64,000 bases of DNA from Roseateles puraquae (GTDB lineage Bacteria; Pseudomonadota; Gammaproteobacteria; Burkholderiales; Burkholderiaceae_C): contig NZ_NISI01000009.1 of NCBI RefSeq assembly GCF_002205845.1, positions 62,001 through 126,000 of the forward strand, given 5' to 3'. Both the position numbers and the translations under genes were made by a program. The notes under the pieces were generated by a model. The model did not search any database. It was given only the letters and a program-made list of their open reading frames with translations, and was not told the origin of the DNA. Positions 52,747 to 61,946 of this stretch are shown here, piece by piece (position 1 is the stretch's first letter; every line of letters begins with the position of its first letter).

Positions 52747-53532
52747 TCAGCGGCCCGGCGTGAGCTGGATCTCGAACAGCTTGGGCCAGAGCTTGCCGGT
52801 CACAAACAGGCGCTTGCGGGCGGCGTCGTAGGCGATGCCGTTGAGCACATCGTCACTGCCGCGGCGCTGCGGCAGCAGGCCGCTGAGGTCGATCCAGCGG
52901 GTGACGACGCCGGTCTTGGGGTTGATGCGCGCGATGCGGTCGGTCTGCCAGATGTTGGCCCAGACCTCGCCGTCCACCCACTCCAGCTCGTTGATCATCT
53001 CCACAGGCTTGCCGTCGGCCGTCACGCGTACGCGGCGCATTTCCTTGAAGCTGGCCGGGTCGAGGAAGCGCAGTTCCGGCGTGCCGTCACTCATCACCAG
53101 CTCTCGTTCATTGCTCGCGATGCCCCAGCCCTCGCCGGGATAGCTGAACTTGCGCCAGAGCTTGAAGGTCTTGAGATCCAGCACGAAGGCGGTCTGTTCC
53201 TGCCAGGTGATGCCAATGACACGGTCGCCCCAGCGGGTGATGCCCTCGCCGAAGAACTCGTCGGGCAGGCCCACGGACTGCAGCACGCGCCCGGTCTCGA
53301 TCTCGACCTTGCGGATGCTGGAGCGGCCGTGCAGGCCGGTGCTTTCGTACAGAAAGCCCTCGTGGAAGAACAGGCCCTGGGTGAAGGCCTCCGGGTCGTG
53401 CGGGTAGGCCTTGACCACCTTGAAGCCCTGCACCGGCGTGGCGGCGGCGGCCAGCGGCGCCATCGCAAGGCCCGCCAGGCCCGGCAGCGCGCTGAGGAGC
53501 CGGCGGCGTGAGAAATCGGGTATCGACGTCAT
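52747..53532 (-). CDS. Glutaminyl-peptide cyclotransferase (plant type)
   Basis: A 261-residue five-bladed propeller enzyme of the papaya-QC family, turning N-terminal glutamine of exported proteins or peptides into pyroglutamate. 'YPHDPEAFTQGLFFHEGFLY' and 'ESTGLHGRSSIRKV' (about residues 42-75) and 'MINELEWVDGEVWANIWQTD' are the family signatures. Tat-type signal 'SRRRLLSALPGLAGLAMAPL' with start at 53532. Confidence 0.93.
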   Translation of the reverse strand: MTSIPDFSRRRLLSALPGLAGLAMAPLAAAATPVQGFKVVKAYPHDPEAFTQGLFFHEGFLYESTGLHGRSSIRKVEIETGRVLQSVGLPDEFFGEGITRWGDRVIGITWQEQTAFVLDLKTFKLWRKFSYPGEGWGIASNERELVMSDGTPELRFLDPASFKEMRRVRVTADGKPVEMINELEWVDGEVWANIWQTDRIARINPKTGVVTRWIDLSGLLPQRRGSDDVLNGIAYDAARKRLFVTGKLWPKLFEIQLTPGR

Positions 53533-53567
53533 CCCGGCAGCGTACTGCAAGCCGCCGCGCGAACCTG

Positions 53568-54965
53568 TCAGGCGCCCCCCAGCGACTTGAAGAGCGACGA
53601 CTGCCGCAGCCACTGCGTCAGCCGCAGCCGGATCTCGGCCTGTTGCGCGTCCAGCAGGGCGCTGCGGGTCTGCAGCCAGTCGGCCCGCGCCACCGCGCCG
53701 ACCTCGTAGCGCAGCTGTGCCAGGCGCTCGTTCTCAGTGGCCTCGCGCAGGCGGCCGGCGTTGGCCTGCCACTGCTGCGCGGCGCGTTCGGCCTCGATGC
53801 GCTGGCTCTCGATGTCGGCGAGTGCTTTCTGCAAGGTGTCGCGCAGGGTCAGCGCGGTGGTGTCGAGCTCGGTTCGCGCGCCTTCGCGTTGCAGGTCCAG
53901 GCGTTGCCAGTCGATCATCGGCACCACCAGATTGGCCGCAAAGGAAGCGAGCGGCTGGGCCAGCCAGTCGCTGGCCGTGGTGCCGCCGGTGCTGAGGCCG
54001 GCGGAGAAGGACAGCCTGGGATAACGCTCGGCCTCGCTGACCCGCAGCTTGGCCAGGGCTGCATCCACGCCCAGCCGGGCGCGCTGTACATCGGGCCGCT
54101 GGGCCAGTACGTCGGCCGGCGCTGCCAGGCGCCAGCGTGGCGGGGCCGCGGCCGGTAGCGTCGCGTCGGGCTGCGGGCCGGGCAGGGGCTCGTCGAGCAG
54201 CAAGGCCAGGATGTGGCGCTGCAGCTGCGCGTCCGCGGAGAGGTCGGCCAGGCGCGATTCGGCAGCCTGCAGATTGACCGCTATCTTGTCGAGCTCGATG
54301 GGCAGCAGCTTGCCCTCGCGCACCCGCTGGCGGGTGAGCTCGAGGGTCTCGCGCGTCAGCGTGATCTGGGCTTCGGCCAGCGGTCGCTGGGCCTGAAGCG
54401 CCGCGAGCGTCCAGTAGGCCTCGGCCACCTGGCTGCGGATGGACAGGCGTGCCGCGGCGATGTCGGTACGGGCGGCCTCGGCCTGGGCGCGCTGGGCCGC
54501 CGTCCCCTGGGCGAGGCGGTCCCAGAGGTCGAGCTCATAGCTGACGCCGACGGAAGCGCCATAGCTGCGGCTCCAACCGGTGGCCGTGGTCACGGGCACG
54601 GTCACGCCGCCGATGTCGACGTTGCGAGTGCTGCTTTGCGTCTGCACCGGGCGGCTGGCGTTGGCCGACACGCCGGCCGACGGCGACCAGCGCAGCGCGC
54701 TCTGCTCGACGAGCAGCTGCGCCTGCTTCCAGCGTTGCGCGGCAAGGGCGATGTCACGGTTGGCCGCCAGCGCGCGGGCCTGCAGGGCGGCGAGCTGTGG
54801 GTCGAGCAGGCCGGCCCAGTCGGGCGTGGCATCGCCCGGACGCTCGGCCCAGGCGGTAGGCAGGGCCAGGTCAGTCGTGGCCGGTGCCGCGGCCGGGCCG
54901 TGGGCGCAGCCGGTGATGCACAAGGCGGCCAGTGCGCAGGCCAGCGGTGTCAGAAGAGGCTTCAT
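53568..54965 (-). CDS. Outer-membrane efflux lipoprotein (NodT/OprM family)
   Basis: A 465-residue outer-membrane factor with a lipoprotein signal (MKPLLTPLACALAALCITGC, Cys20). Two OEP repeats: 'YGASVGVSYELDLWDRLAQG' is the classical NodT strand-turn signature, and 'RPDVQRARLGVDAALAKLRV' the second-repeat helix. It is eight bases after macB and completes the tripartite MacA-MacB-OMF pump in one operon. Confidence 0.94.
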   Translation of the reverse strand: MKPLLTPLACALAALCITGCAHGPAAAPATTDLALPTAWAERPGDATPDWAGLLDPQLAALQARALAANRDIALAAQRWKQAQLLVEQSALRWSPSAGVSANASRPVQTQSSTRNVDIGGVTVPVTTATGWSRSYGASVGVSYELDLWDRLAQGTAAQRAQAEAARTDIAAARLSIRSQVAEAYWTLAALQAQRPLAEAQITLTRETLELTRQRVREGKLLPIELDKIAVNLQAAESRLADLSADAQLQRHILALLLDEPLPGPQPDATLPAAAPPRWRLAAPADVLAQRPDVQRARLGVDAALAKLRVSEAERYPRLSFSAGLSTGGTTASDWLAQPLASFAANLVVPMIDWQRLDLQREGARTELDTTALTLRDTLQKALADIESQRIEAERAAQQWQANAGRLREATENERLAQLRYEVGAVARADWLQTRSALLDAQQAEIRLRLTQWLRQSSLFKSLGGA

Positions 54966-54972
54966 CGTTGTT

Positions 54973-56988
54973 CTACTCCCGCGCCAGGGCGTCCACGGGG
55001 CTGAGGGCGGCGGCGCGGCGGGCGGGCAGCGTGCCGAACACCAGGCCCACGCCGCTGGACACCGCGAAGGCCACGCCCAGGGCCGCCCAGCTGATGACGA
55101 CGTGCAGGTGGTCCTGCGCCGCATTGACGCCCTGTGCCGCCAGCCAGCTCAGGGCCACGCCGACGAGGCCGCCGAGGCAGCACAGCACGACGGCTTCGAT
55201 CAGGAACTGCAGCCGCACGTCACCCTGGCGGGCGCCGATCGCCATGCGGATGCCGATCTCGCGGGTGCGCTCCGACACCGAGACCAGCATGATGTTCATC
55301 ACCCCCACGCCGCCAACCAGCAGCGAGATCGCCGCCACACCAGCAAACAGCGCGGCCATGGCGCTGGTCACGCCCTGGAACTTGCGGAACTCCTCTTCAC
55401 CGTTCCACGTGCCGAAGTCCTCGCGGCCGTGCAGGGCCTTCAGGCGGTGGATGATCTGCTCGCGCACCTGTTGCGGCGGCACGGTCAGGTCGAGCAGCAC
55501 GTCGAAGTTGTCGACATCGGCGCGGGCGTCGAGCTTGCGCGAGAAGGTGGTGTGCGGCAAGTAGAGCTGCCCGAGCCAGCTGCCGAAGCTGAACGCGCCG
55601 CCTTCGGGCGCCACCACGCCGACCACGGTGAACGGCAGGGCCGCCGTGGGCGGCGGTGCGGCGCCCGCGGCCGCCTGCGCGGAGGCGTCTGGCGCCATGC
55701 CCGGGTTCACGAAGATCAGCTTGCCGATGGGGGACTCGTTCTTCTTGAACAGGGCATCGCGTGACTTCTCGTCAATCACGATCACCTGGCTGCGCGACTC
55801 GAAGTCCATCGCGTTCAGGTAGCGGCCTTCGACCACCTTGAGCTTGCGGGCGCGCAGGGTGTTGCCATCGCCCCCAATGGCTTCCAGCATTGCGTCGCGC
55901 GACTGGTGGCGCGCGGTCAATTGCAGCTGGCGGTTCAAGGTGATGCCCTTGACGCCCGGCAGGGCGCGCAGCGAGTCGATCTCGTGCGGGCGGAAGGGCT
56001 GGGGCACGGTGCCCGGCGGCAGCGCCGGATTGCCGCGCCAGACCGGAATGCGGCCGGAGATGAGGCTGGAAAGATCGGTCTCGATCGAGGCCCGCGCGGC
56101 GGTGGTCAGCGCGACGATGCTCACCACCGACGCAATGCCGATGCTGATGCCCAGCATCGACAGCGCGGTGCGCAGCCGGTTGCCCTTCAGGGCCAGCAGG
56201 GCCGTCGTCACCGCTTCGCGCCATTGCACCTGCAGCCTTCGCAGCCGGCCGCCTTCCTTCACGGGGGGCGCGTCGCTGGGCAGCTCGCGCGGCGGCACGT
56301 GGCCGGCGGGTGTGCCGTTGTCGGCCACGACCTTGCCGTCGCGCAGCTCGATCACACGGTGTGCGTGCGCCGCCACGGCGGCATCGTGCGTCACCAGGAT
56401 GATGGTGTGGCCGCGTTCGTTGAGCTCGCGCAGCAGGCGAAGCATCTCGGCGCCGGAGGCCGAGTCCAGCGCACCTGTAGGTTCGTCGGCCAGGATGATC
56501 TGCCCGCCGTTCATCAGCGCGCGGGCAATGGATACGCGCTGCTGCTGGCCGCCGGAGAGCTCATTGGGCCGGTGATGCAGTCGCTCGCCCAGCCCGAGGC
56601 GCTGGAGCAGGGCGCGGGCGCGTTCGCCGCGCGGGCCGGGGCCGACGCCTGCATACACGGCCGGCAGTGCGGCGTTCGCTCGCGCGTCCAGGTGCGGCAG
56701 CAGGTGGTAGCGCTGGAAGATGAAGCCGAAGCGCTCCCGGCGCAGCGCCGCGAGGTCATCGGCACCCAGGGTGCCGGCATCGCGGCCGTCGATCAGGAAG
56801 CGGCCGCGCGTGGGGTTGTCCAGGCAGCCCAGCACGTTCATCAGCGTGCTCTTGCCCGAGCCTGACTGGCCCATGATGGCAACGAACTCGCCCGCCTCGA
56901 TGGACAGGCTGACACCGTCCAGCGCGGGCACATCGATCTCGCCCAGCTGGTAGTGCCGGGCGACGTCCTTCAGCTCGATCAGGGCCAT
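54973..56988 (-). CDS. macB: MacB-type ABC exporter (ATPase-permease)
   Basis: A 671-residue fused ABC protein. ATPase domain: Walker A 'GQSGSGKST' (40-48), signature 'LSGGQQQRVSIARAL' (about 143-157), Walker B 'IILADEPTGALD'. Then four membrane helices (one near 280, three after 540) around a large periplasmic domain, ending in the FtsX-like 'TREIGIRMAIGARQGDVRLQ' block. MacB with MacA drives macrolides, peptides or lipids through an outer-membrane channel. Separated from macA by the triple 78-bp repeat. Confidence 0.94.
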   Translation of the reverse strand: MALIELKDVARHYQLGEIDVPALDGVSLSIEAGEFVAIMGQSGSGKSTLMNVLGCLDNPTRGRFLIDGRDAGTLGADDLAALRRERFGFIFQRYHLLPHLDARANAALPAVYAGVGPGPRGERARALLQRLGLGERLHHRPNELSGGQQQRVSIARALMNGGQIILADEPTGALDSASGAEMLRLLRELNERGHTIILVTHDAAVAAHAHRVIELRDGKVVADNGTPAGHVPPRELPSDAPPVKEGGRLRRLQVQWREAVTTALLALKGNRLRTALSMLGISIGIASVVSIVALTTAARASIETDLSSLISGRIPVWRGNPALPPGTVPQPFRPHEIDSLRALPGVKGITLNRQLQLTARHQSRDAMLEAIGGDGNTLRARKLKVVEGRYLNAMDFESRSQVIVIDEKSRDALFKKNESPIGKLIFVNPGMAPDASAQAAAGAAPPPTAALPFTVVGVVAPEGGAFSFGSWLGQLYLPHTTFSRKLDARADVDNFDVLLDLTVPPQQVREQIIHRLKALHGREDFGTWNGEEEFRKFQGVTSAMAALFAGVAAISLLVGGVGVMNIMLVSVSERTREIGIRMAIGARQGDVRLQFLIEAVVLCCLGGLVGVALSWLAAQGVNAAQDHLHVVISWAALGVAFAVSSGVGLVFGTLPARRAAALSPVDALARE

Positions 56989-56994
56989 GTCAGC

Positions 56995-57227
56995 GCCGCC
57001 CGGCCGCCCGAAGGCGCTGAAGCGCCCCCTCGGGGGGCAAGGAGCAAAGCGAACGTGGGGGCTTCATGTGACGCCGCCCGGCCGCCCGAAGGCGCTGAAG
57101 CGCCCCCTCGGGGGGCAGGGAGCAAAGCGAACGTGGGGGCTTCATGTGACGCCGCCCGGCCGCCCGAAGGCGCTGAAGCGCCCCCTCGGGGGGGCAAGGA
57201 GCAAAGCGAACGTGGGCCTTCATGTCA
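56995..57227. repeat. Three tandem 78-bp repeats between macA and macB
   Basis: Units at 56995-57072, 57073-57150 and 57151-57227 (last one 77 bases), nearly identical. Each begins GCCGCCCGGCCGCCCGAAGG, has a CCCCCTCGGGGG hairpin and ends GCTTCATGTGAC. The last unit runs into the macA stop codon and the first ends just short of the macB start, and the edges resemble the gene junctions (CATGTCA). On the coding strand each unit contains GTCACATG. Single copies of such GC-rich hairpin sequences seem common between Burkholderiales genes. Confidence 0.95.
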
Positions 57228-58376
57228 GCTGGACGCGGCCGAGGCGGACGAGGCGGCTGCGTCTGCGGCGCTCGGCGGCGCCAGCAGCACCTTCTCGCCG
57301 GCCTTGAGCCCGTCGAGGATCTGCACCTTGGCGCCGTCCTGCAGGCCCACGCGCACCTGGCGGGGTGTCTGCTTGTTGGCGGCGTCGAGCACTTGCACCG
57401 TGAAGCGGCCGTCCTTGCCGCGCTCACCCAGCGCCACCACCGGCATGGTCAGGACCTGCTTGGCGGAGCCGGTCTCGATGTCCACCTGCACCGTCATGTC
57501 GCTGAACAGCGCGCGGTCGTGGTTGTCCACCTCAAAGAGCACGTTGTAGAAGACCGCATTGCCCGCCCGCTCGGGCACTGGCTGGATGACGCGCACCTTG
57601 CCTTCGTAGCGCTTGCCTTCGCCGGACAGCGTGGTGAAGCGCGCCGTCTGGCCGACCTTCACCGATTGGATGTCCGCCTCGGGCACCTTGGTGCGCACGG
57701 TGATGGTGTCCAGGTCGGCGAGGGTCAGGATGACCGGCGTGATCTGCACCGAGATCAGGGTCTGGCCCACTTGCACCGGCAGGTTCACCACCGTGCCGTT
57801 CATCGGTGCGGTGATGCGGGTGTAGGAGAGGTTGACCTTCTTCTTGTCGAGTTCGGCCTGCAATCGCGTGAGGTTGGCCGCCTGGCCGCGCAGGTCGGCT
57901 TCGATCTTGGCCAGGTCGATCTCAGCCTTTTCTGCCTCGTTGCCGGAGGTGGCCTGCCCAGCGAGCAGCCGCTGCTGGCGCTTGAGTTCCCGGCGTGCCG
58001 CGTCGGCATCCACCCGACGGCTGTCGAGCGCTGCGCTGGCCTGGGCCACGGCGGCCTCGGCCTGGGCAACGTCGCTGCGCGCCAGCTCCGGGTCCAGGCT
58101 CACCAGCAGATCGCCTTTCTTCACCTGCTGGCCCAGCTCGATATGGATGGTCTGGATCTGGCCGCTGACCTGGGCGCCCACATCCACCTTGGTCTTGGCC
58201 TGCAGCACGCCGGCCGCCTGGACGCTCTGGGTCACGTCAGCCAGGGCCACCACGCCGGTGGGTGGTGCCGGGGGCGTCGGTGGCTTGCGGGTGAACCACC
58301 AGCCGGCTGTGGCGACGGCCACCAGGCCGAGCACGATCAGGCGCACGCGCCAGCGCTTGAGCAGTGAAGTCTTCAT
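57225..58376 (-). CDS. macA: MacA-type periplasmic adaptor (membrane fusion protein)
   Basis: A 383-residue adaptor linking MacB to the outer-membrane channel. One N-terminal anchor (about residues 11-29), lipoyl half-motifs 'VGAQVSGQIQTIHIELGQQV' and 'APMNGTVVNLPVQVGQTLIS', a helical hairpin between them (about 105-180) and beta-barrel/MP domains after. The C-terminus is Ala/Ser-rich. First gene of the operon macA-macB-OMF; 237 bases of repeats lie before macB, which is unusual since these genes normally nearly touch. Confidence 0.93.
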   Translation of the reverse strand: MKTSLLKRWRVRLIVLGLVAVATAGWWFTRKPPTPPAPPTGVVALADVTQSVQAAGVLQAKTKVDVGAQVSGQIQTIHIELGQQVKKGDLLVSLDPELARSDVAQAEAAVAQASAALDSRRVDADAARRELKRQQRLLAGQATSGNEAEKAEIDLAKIEADLRGQAANLTRLQAELDKKKVNLSYTRITAPMNGTVVNLPVQVGQTLISVQITPVILTLADLDTITVRTKVPEADIQSVKVGQTARFTTLSGEGKRYEGKVRVIQPVPERAGNAVFYNVLFEVDNHDRALFSDMTVQVDIETGSAKQVLTMPVVALGERGKDGRFTVQVLDAANKQTPRQVRVGLQDGAKVQILDGLKAGEKVLLAPPSAADAAASSASAASS

Positions 58377-58537
58377 GTCCCTCCCTGGACACGGGGTCTG
58401 TGCCCCTCGGCATGGCGGCCGACAGGCCGCCGCATCAATGGCGTGAACTCGGGATCTAGCGTATCAGTCGAGCGGTGGCGCGGTGGCCACCTTCCGGCGC
58501 ATCTTGTTGAGCGGATGGCGCGCTGGCGAAAGTCATG

Positions 58538-60436
58538 TCAGCGGCTGTGGGACGTGAGGCGAGCCAAAGGCGACGCGGTGCTCACCCCCGGCGCGGCGCC
58601 GGAGCGGCCGCTCTTGGCCACCTCCTCGTCCGGCCCGTCGCCCAGGGCCGCGATGCTGTCGGGGCTGCGCCGCATGGCCACGCCCACCGCGAGGATGTCG
58701 ATCACCAGCAGATGCAGGATGCGGCTGACCATGGGCAGGTGGGTGGCGATGTCTTCGATGTGGTCGACGATGAGCGTCACATCGGCCTTCTTGGCCAGCG
58801 GACTCTGGCTGGCCGTGATGGCCACCACCTTGGCGCCACGCTCCTGCGCCTTCTCCACCACCGACAGCAGCTCCGGCAGCCGGCCGCCGCTGCTGATGAC
58901 CACCGCCACGTCGCCCTCGCGCAGCACATCGGCCGCGAGCAGTTGCAGCCGCGGGTCGGTGTAGGCACCGCAGGGCATGCCGAAGCGCAGGAACTTGAAC
59001 TGCGCATCCTGCGCCACCACGCTGTAGTGCCCCAGCGCGAAGAACTCGATGCGATGGGCCGACAGCAGCAGGTCGATGGCGCGGTCGATGGTGTCGCGGT
59101 TGAGGTGGCTGCGCACCTGCAGGATGGCGCTGGCGGTGTTGCCCAGCACCTTGGCGCCCAGCTCGAGCATGGAGTCGTTGGTGTTGACCTGTGTGTGGGT
59201 GACCGGCACCGTGCCCGTCAGGCCCGAGGCCAGGCGCAGCTTGAAGTCCGACAGCCCCTCGCAGCCCAGTGAGCGGCAGAAGCGGATGACGGTCGGCTGG
59301 CTGACGCCGGCGGCGCGGGCGATCTCGGCGATCGGGTCGTTGAGTACCGAGCGGGGTTGGGCCAGCACCAGGTCAGCCACGCGCAGTTCCGCCGGTGAGA
59401 GTTCGCTGCGTGCGCGGCGGATCTGGCCGAGGATGGCCGAGCCCGGGGAGGCCTGCAGGTTGCGCAGCTGGTTTTCCAGGATCGCCGAGGCGCCCTTGAA
59501 GGTCGCGTTCTCGGCCGTGATGACGAAGGTCGGGATGGCCGACACATAGTCGCGAAAGCGCCCCTTGTCCTCGAAGCGGGCGCGGAAGGGGCTGCGGTCG
59601 AAATACTCGCCCAGTCGCGGCACGATGCCGCCGCCGATGTAGATGCCGCCCAGCGACCCGAGCGTCACGGCCAGGTTGGCGGCGGCCGTGCCGAGCAGGC
59701 CGCAGAAGACCTCCAGCGTTTCCAGGCACAGCGCGTCGCCTTCGTCGAGCGCGCGCTGGGTGATGGCGGGGGCCTGCAGCGTCGGGGCGTCCACGCCGTG
59801 GCGGGCCGCGAGCGCGCGGTGGATCAGTTCCAGGCCGGGGCCCGAGATCAGGCGCTCATAAGAGACGTGGTCCAGCGTCTGCCAGGCGAACTTGAGGATG
59901 TCCATCTCGCGCTCGTCGCGCGGGCCGAAGTTGACGTGGCCCCCCTCGGTGCCCAGCGCAATCCAGCCTTCGCCCGCCGGAATCAGGCCCGACACCCCCA
60001 GGCCCGTGCCGGCACCCAGCAGGCCGATGACGCTGGGCCGGCGCGCCTGGCCGCCACCCACCTGGCGCACATCCACCTCCGCCAGGCGGGGCAGGGCCAT
60101 CGCCAGCGCGGTGAAGTCGTTGACCACCACCAGGGTGTCGAAGCCCAGGCGTTGGCGCATCTCATCAATGGAGAACTGCCAGTGGTAGTTGGTCATGCGC
60201 ACCCGGTCGCCTTCGACCGGGTTGGCAATGGCCACGGCGGCGTGGGCGATCTGCTGCGCGCCTTCGGGCCAGTTCAGGCTTTCCAGGTAGGCGCGCACGG
60301 CCGCATGGAAATCGGCATGGTCGGCGCAGCGCAGTGAGGCCATCTGGGTGAATTCACCCGGGCCGGTTTCCAGCGCAAAACGGGCATAGGTGCCGCCAAT
60401 ATCGGCAAGCAATCGGGGGCTGTCGAAACGCGGCAT
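58538..60436 (-). CDS. glk: Glucokinase-RpiR/HexR bifunctional protein
   Basis: A 632-residue fusion. Residues 1-325: ROK-unrelated bacterial glucokinase with 'LLADIGGTYARF' (9-20), catalytic Asp in 'VVNDFTALAM' (104-113), 'GAGTGLGVSG' (141-150) and 'GTEGGHVNFGPR' (162-173). Residues 335-600: RpiR regulator with HTH 'DPIAEIARAAGVSQPTVIRF' (367-386) and a SIS sugar-phosphate domain. The same fusion is known from Burkholderia. The regulator part should sense a sugar phosphate (HexR senses KDPG) and control carbohydrate genes, so one protein makes glucose-6-phosphate and reports on its fate. Confidence 0.95.
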   Translation of the reverse strand: MPRFDSPRLLADIGGTYARFALETGPGEFTQMASLRCADHADFHAAVRAYLESLNWPEGAQQIAHAAVAIANPVEGDRVRMTNYHWQFSIDEMRQRLGFDTLVVVNDFTALAMALPRLAEVDVRQVGGGQARRPSVIGLLGAGTGLGVSGLIPAGEGWIALGTEGGHVNFGPRDEREMDILKFAWQTLDHVSYERLISGPGLELIHRALAARHGVDAPTLQAPAITQRALDEGDALCLETLEVFCGLLGTAAANLAVTLGSLGGIYIGGGIVPRLGEYFDRSPFRARFEDKGRFRDYVSAIPTFVITAENATFKGASAILENQLRNLQASPGSAILGQIRRARSELSPAELRVADLVLAQPRSVLNDPIAEIARAAGVSQPTVIRFCRSLGCEGLSDFKLRLASGLTGTVPVTHTQVNTNDSMLELGAKVLGNTASAILQVRSHLNRDTIDRAIDLLLSAHRIEFFALGHYSVVAQDAQFKFLRFGMPCGAYTDPRLQLLAADVLREGDVAVVISSGGRLPELLSVVEKAQERGAKVVAITASQSPLAKKADVTLIVDHIEDIATHLPMVSRILHLLVIDILAVGVAMRRSPDSIAALGDGPDEEVAKSGRSGAAPGVSTASPLARLTSHSR

Positions 60437-60530
60437 GAAGAGGTGGCAAAAACAGAAAGATGAGGCGGATTATCAGCAGCTGCACCCGGGACCGGCAGGC
60501 AGCAGGTGCAGCGCACGGGCTCGTCAGGGT

Positions 60531-60545
60531 TGTAGCTTCACTACA
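60531..60545. promoter_or_regulatory. HexR-like operator, upstream of glk-hexR
   Basis: TGTAGCTTCACTACA, perfect 5-bp arms TGTAG/CTACA, matching the known HexR box shape TGTARTTWWAYTACA at most positions. 95 bases before the glk-hexR start, so probably autoregulatory. Confidence 0.65.
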
Positions 60546-60654
60546 GGGTGGCGGCAATCGAGTTTCCCCAGGGCGACGGCCGGGTTGCTGGACGCGAAAG
60601 CCGATTTGTCGCTTGGATTTTCAAACCTGGGGTGAGCTTGTATTGCTGAATTCA

Positions 60655-60669
60655 TGTAGTTTTGCTACC
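60655..60669. promoter_or_regulatory. HexR-like operator, upstream of second glucokinase
   Basis: TGTAGTTTTGCTACC, one mismatch in the outer arm. 101 bases before the second glucokinase start. The whole 60437-60769 stretch is non-coding and holds this site and the previous one. Confidence 0.6.
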
Positions 60670-60769
60670 GTCCGCGCGCCCGAAATTTCAAGCTTTTCGC
60701 CGTCGTGTTTACCGAAATCCCTTCCCTGAATATCGATCGCCCCCTCCTGACCACGCGTGGGGTGGTGGC

Positions 60770-61762
60770 ATGACGGCAGCATTCCCCTGGCTGGTCGCCG
60801 ATGTCGGCGGCACCAATGCGCGTTTCGGCATGGTGGCGGCGCCGGGCGCGCCGGTGGAGGATGTGTGCGTGTTGCCGGTGGCCGGACATGCCGGCCCGGC
60901 CGCTGCCGTCGAGGCCTACCTGGCCGGTCGCCCGGCCGGCGCGGTGCGTCCCCGCAGCGCGGCCTTCGCGCTGGCCACGGCGCTGCATGGCGACCAGATC
61001 GAGCTGACCAATGGCGCGTGGAGCTTCTCCCGTGTCGCGACCCAGCAGGGGCTCGGTCTGCAGACCTTGCTCTGCCTGAACGACTTCGAGGCGCAGGCCT
61101 TGTCGCTGCCCCGGCTGCGCCCGGATCAACTCCGCCCCTGGGGCGCGGCGCCCCAGCCGCCGGGCGAGGTGCAGGTCGGCACGGTGATGGCGGTGATCGG
61201 CCCTGGCACGGGGCTTGGGGTTGGTGGCGTGGTGCGCGCCCCCGGGCGCTGGGTGGCGTTGCCAGGCGAGGGTGGTCACGCCACGCTGGCGCCCGCTGAT
61301 GACTTCGAGAGTGCCGTGCTGAGCCAGGCGCGCCGCGAGTTCCCGCACGTGTCGGCCGAGCGCTTCCTGTCGGGCATCGGGCTGCCGGTGCTGTGCCGCT
61401 CGGTCGCAGCCGTGCTGGGGGGCGTCGAAGACGTGGCAGGGTTGCCGACCGAGCAGATCGTGGCGCGCGGGCTGTCGGGCGAATCGGCGGTGTGCGCGCG
61501 CACGCTGGACGTGTTTTGCGCCATGTTGGGTGGCTTTGCGGGCAGCGTGGCGCTGACGCTGGGCTCGCGCGGCGGCGTCTTCATTGGTGGCGGCATCGTG
61601 CCGCGCCTGGGTGAGCGGTTCTTCCAGTCGGAGTTCCGCTCACGCTTTGAGGCCAAGGGGCGCTTCCAGTCCATGCTGTCGGCCATCCCGACGGCCCTGA
61701 TCACCGACACGCTGGCTGCGTTGTCCGGCGCCGCCTTGGCGCTTGAGCAGGCCGACGGCTGA
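60770..61762 (+). CDS. Glucokinase (second copy)
   Basis: A 330-residue glucokinase of the same family as the N-terminal half of the fusion: 'WLVADVGGTNARFGM' (7-21), 'CLNDFEAQALSLP' with catalytic Asp (about 103-115), 'GPGTGLGVGG', 'GEGGHATLAP' and 'RGGVFIGGGIVPRLGERFF'. ATG 60770 is chosen since it begins right at the conserved N-terminus; GTGGTGG precedes it. It lacks a regulator domain. Divergent from the fused copy with a shared control region. Why two copies are kept is unclear; they may differ in affinity. Confidence 0.93.
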   Translation: MTAAFPWLVADVGGTNARFGMVAAPGAPVEDVCVLPVAGHAGPAAAVEAYLAGRPAGAVRPRSAAFALATALHGDQIELTNGAWSFSRVATQQGLGLQTLLCLNDFEAQALSLPRLRPDQLRPWGAAPQPPGEVQVGTVMAVIGPGTGLGVGGVVRAPGRWVALPGEGGHATLAPADDFESAVLSQARREFPHVSAERFLSGIGLPVLCRSVAAVLGGVEDVAGLPTEQIVARGLSGESAVCARTLDVFCAMLGGFAGSVALTLGSRGGVFIGGGIVPRLGERFFQSEFRSRFEAKGRFQSMLSAIPTALITDTLAALSGAALALEQADG

Positions 61763-61811
61763 TCGGCTGACGCTGCCGGGCGGGCCGCCCACTTCACCTC
61801 TCTTCTTGCTT

Positions 61812-61852
61812 GCCGGGGCTGCTTCTGCGGCCCCGGCGCGCTTGTGCGCGCC
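61812..61852 (+). terminator. Hairpins after second glucokinase
   Basis: Two adjoining stems, GCCGGGGC/GCCCCGGC (61812-61837) and GGCGCGC/GCGCGCC with TTGT loop (61835-61852), sharing bases so that only one can form at a time. No T-run follows, so a true terminator is uncertain. Confidence 0.3.
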
Positions 61853-61946
61853 TGTCGCAGGCACCGATCTGGCGCCGGTAGCGCTGTCCTGGGCACCCGC
61901 TTGGCGCATGTTCGGTGTGTGCCTGTTGTAAACCCTTAGAGGGCAA

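Noticed and set aside
56979-57197. 72-residue repetitive protein between macA and macB
   Set aside because: It is only the translation of the 78-bp repeat and has no independent ribosome site.
56995-57227. CRISPR-like array
   Set aside because: Units are contiguous with no unique spacers and no cas genes are near; it is a plain tandem repeat.
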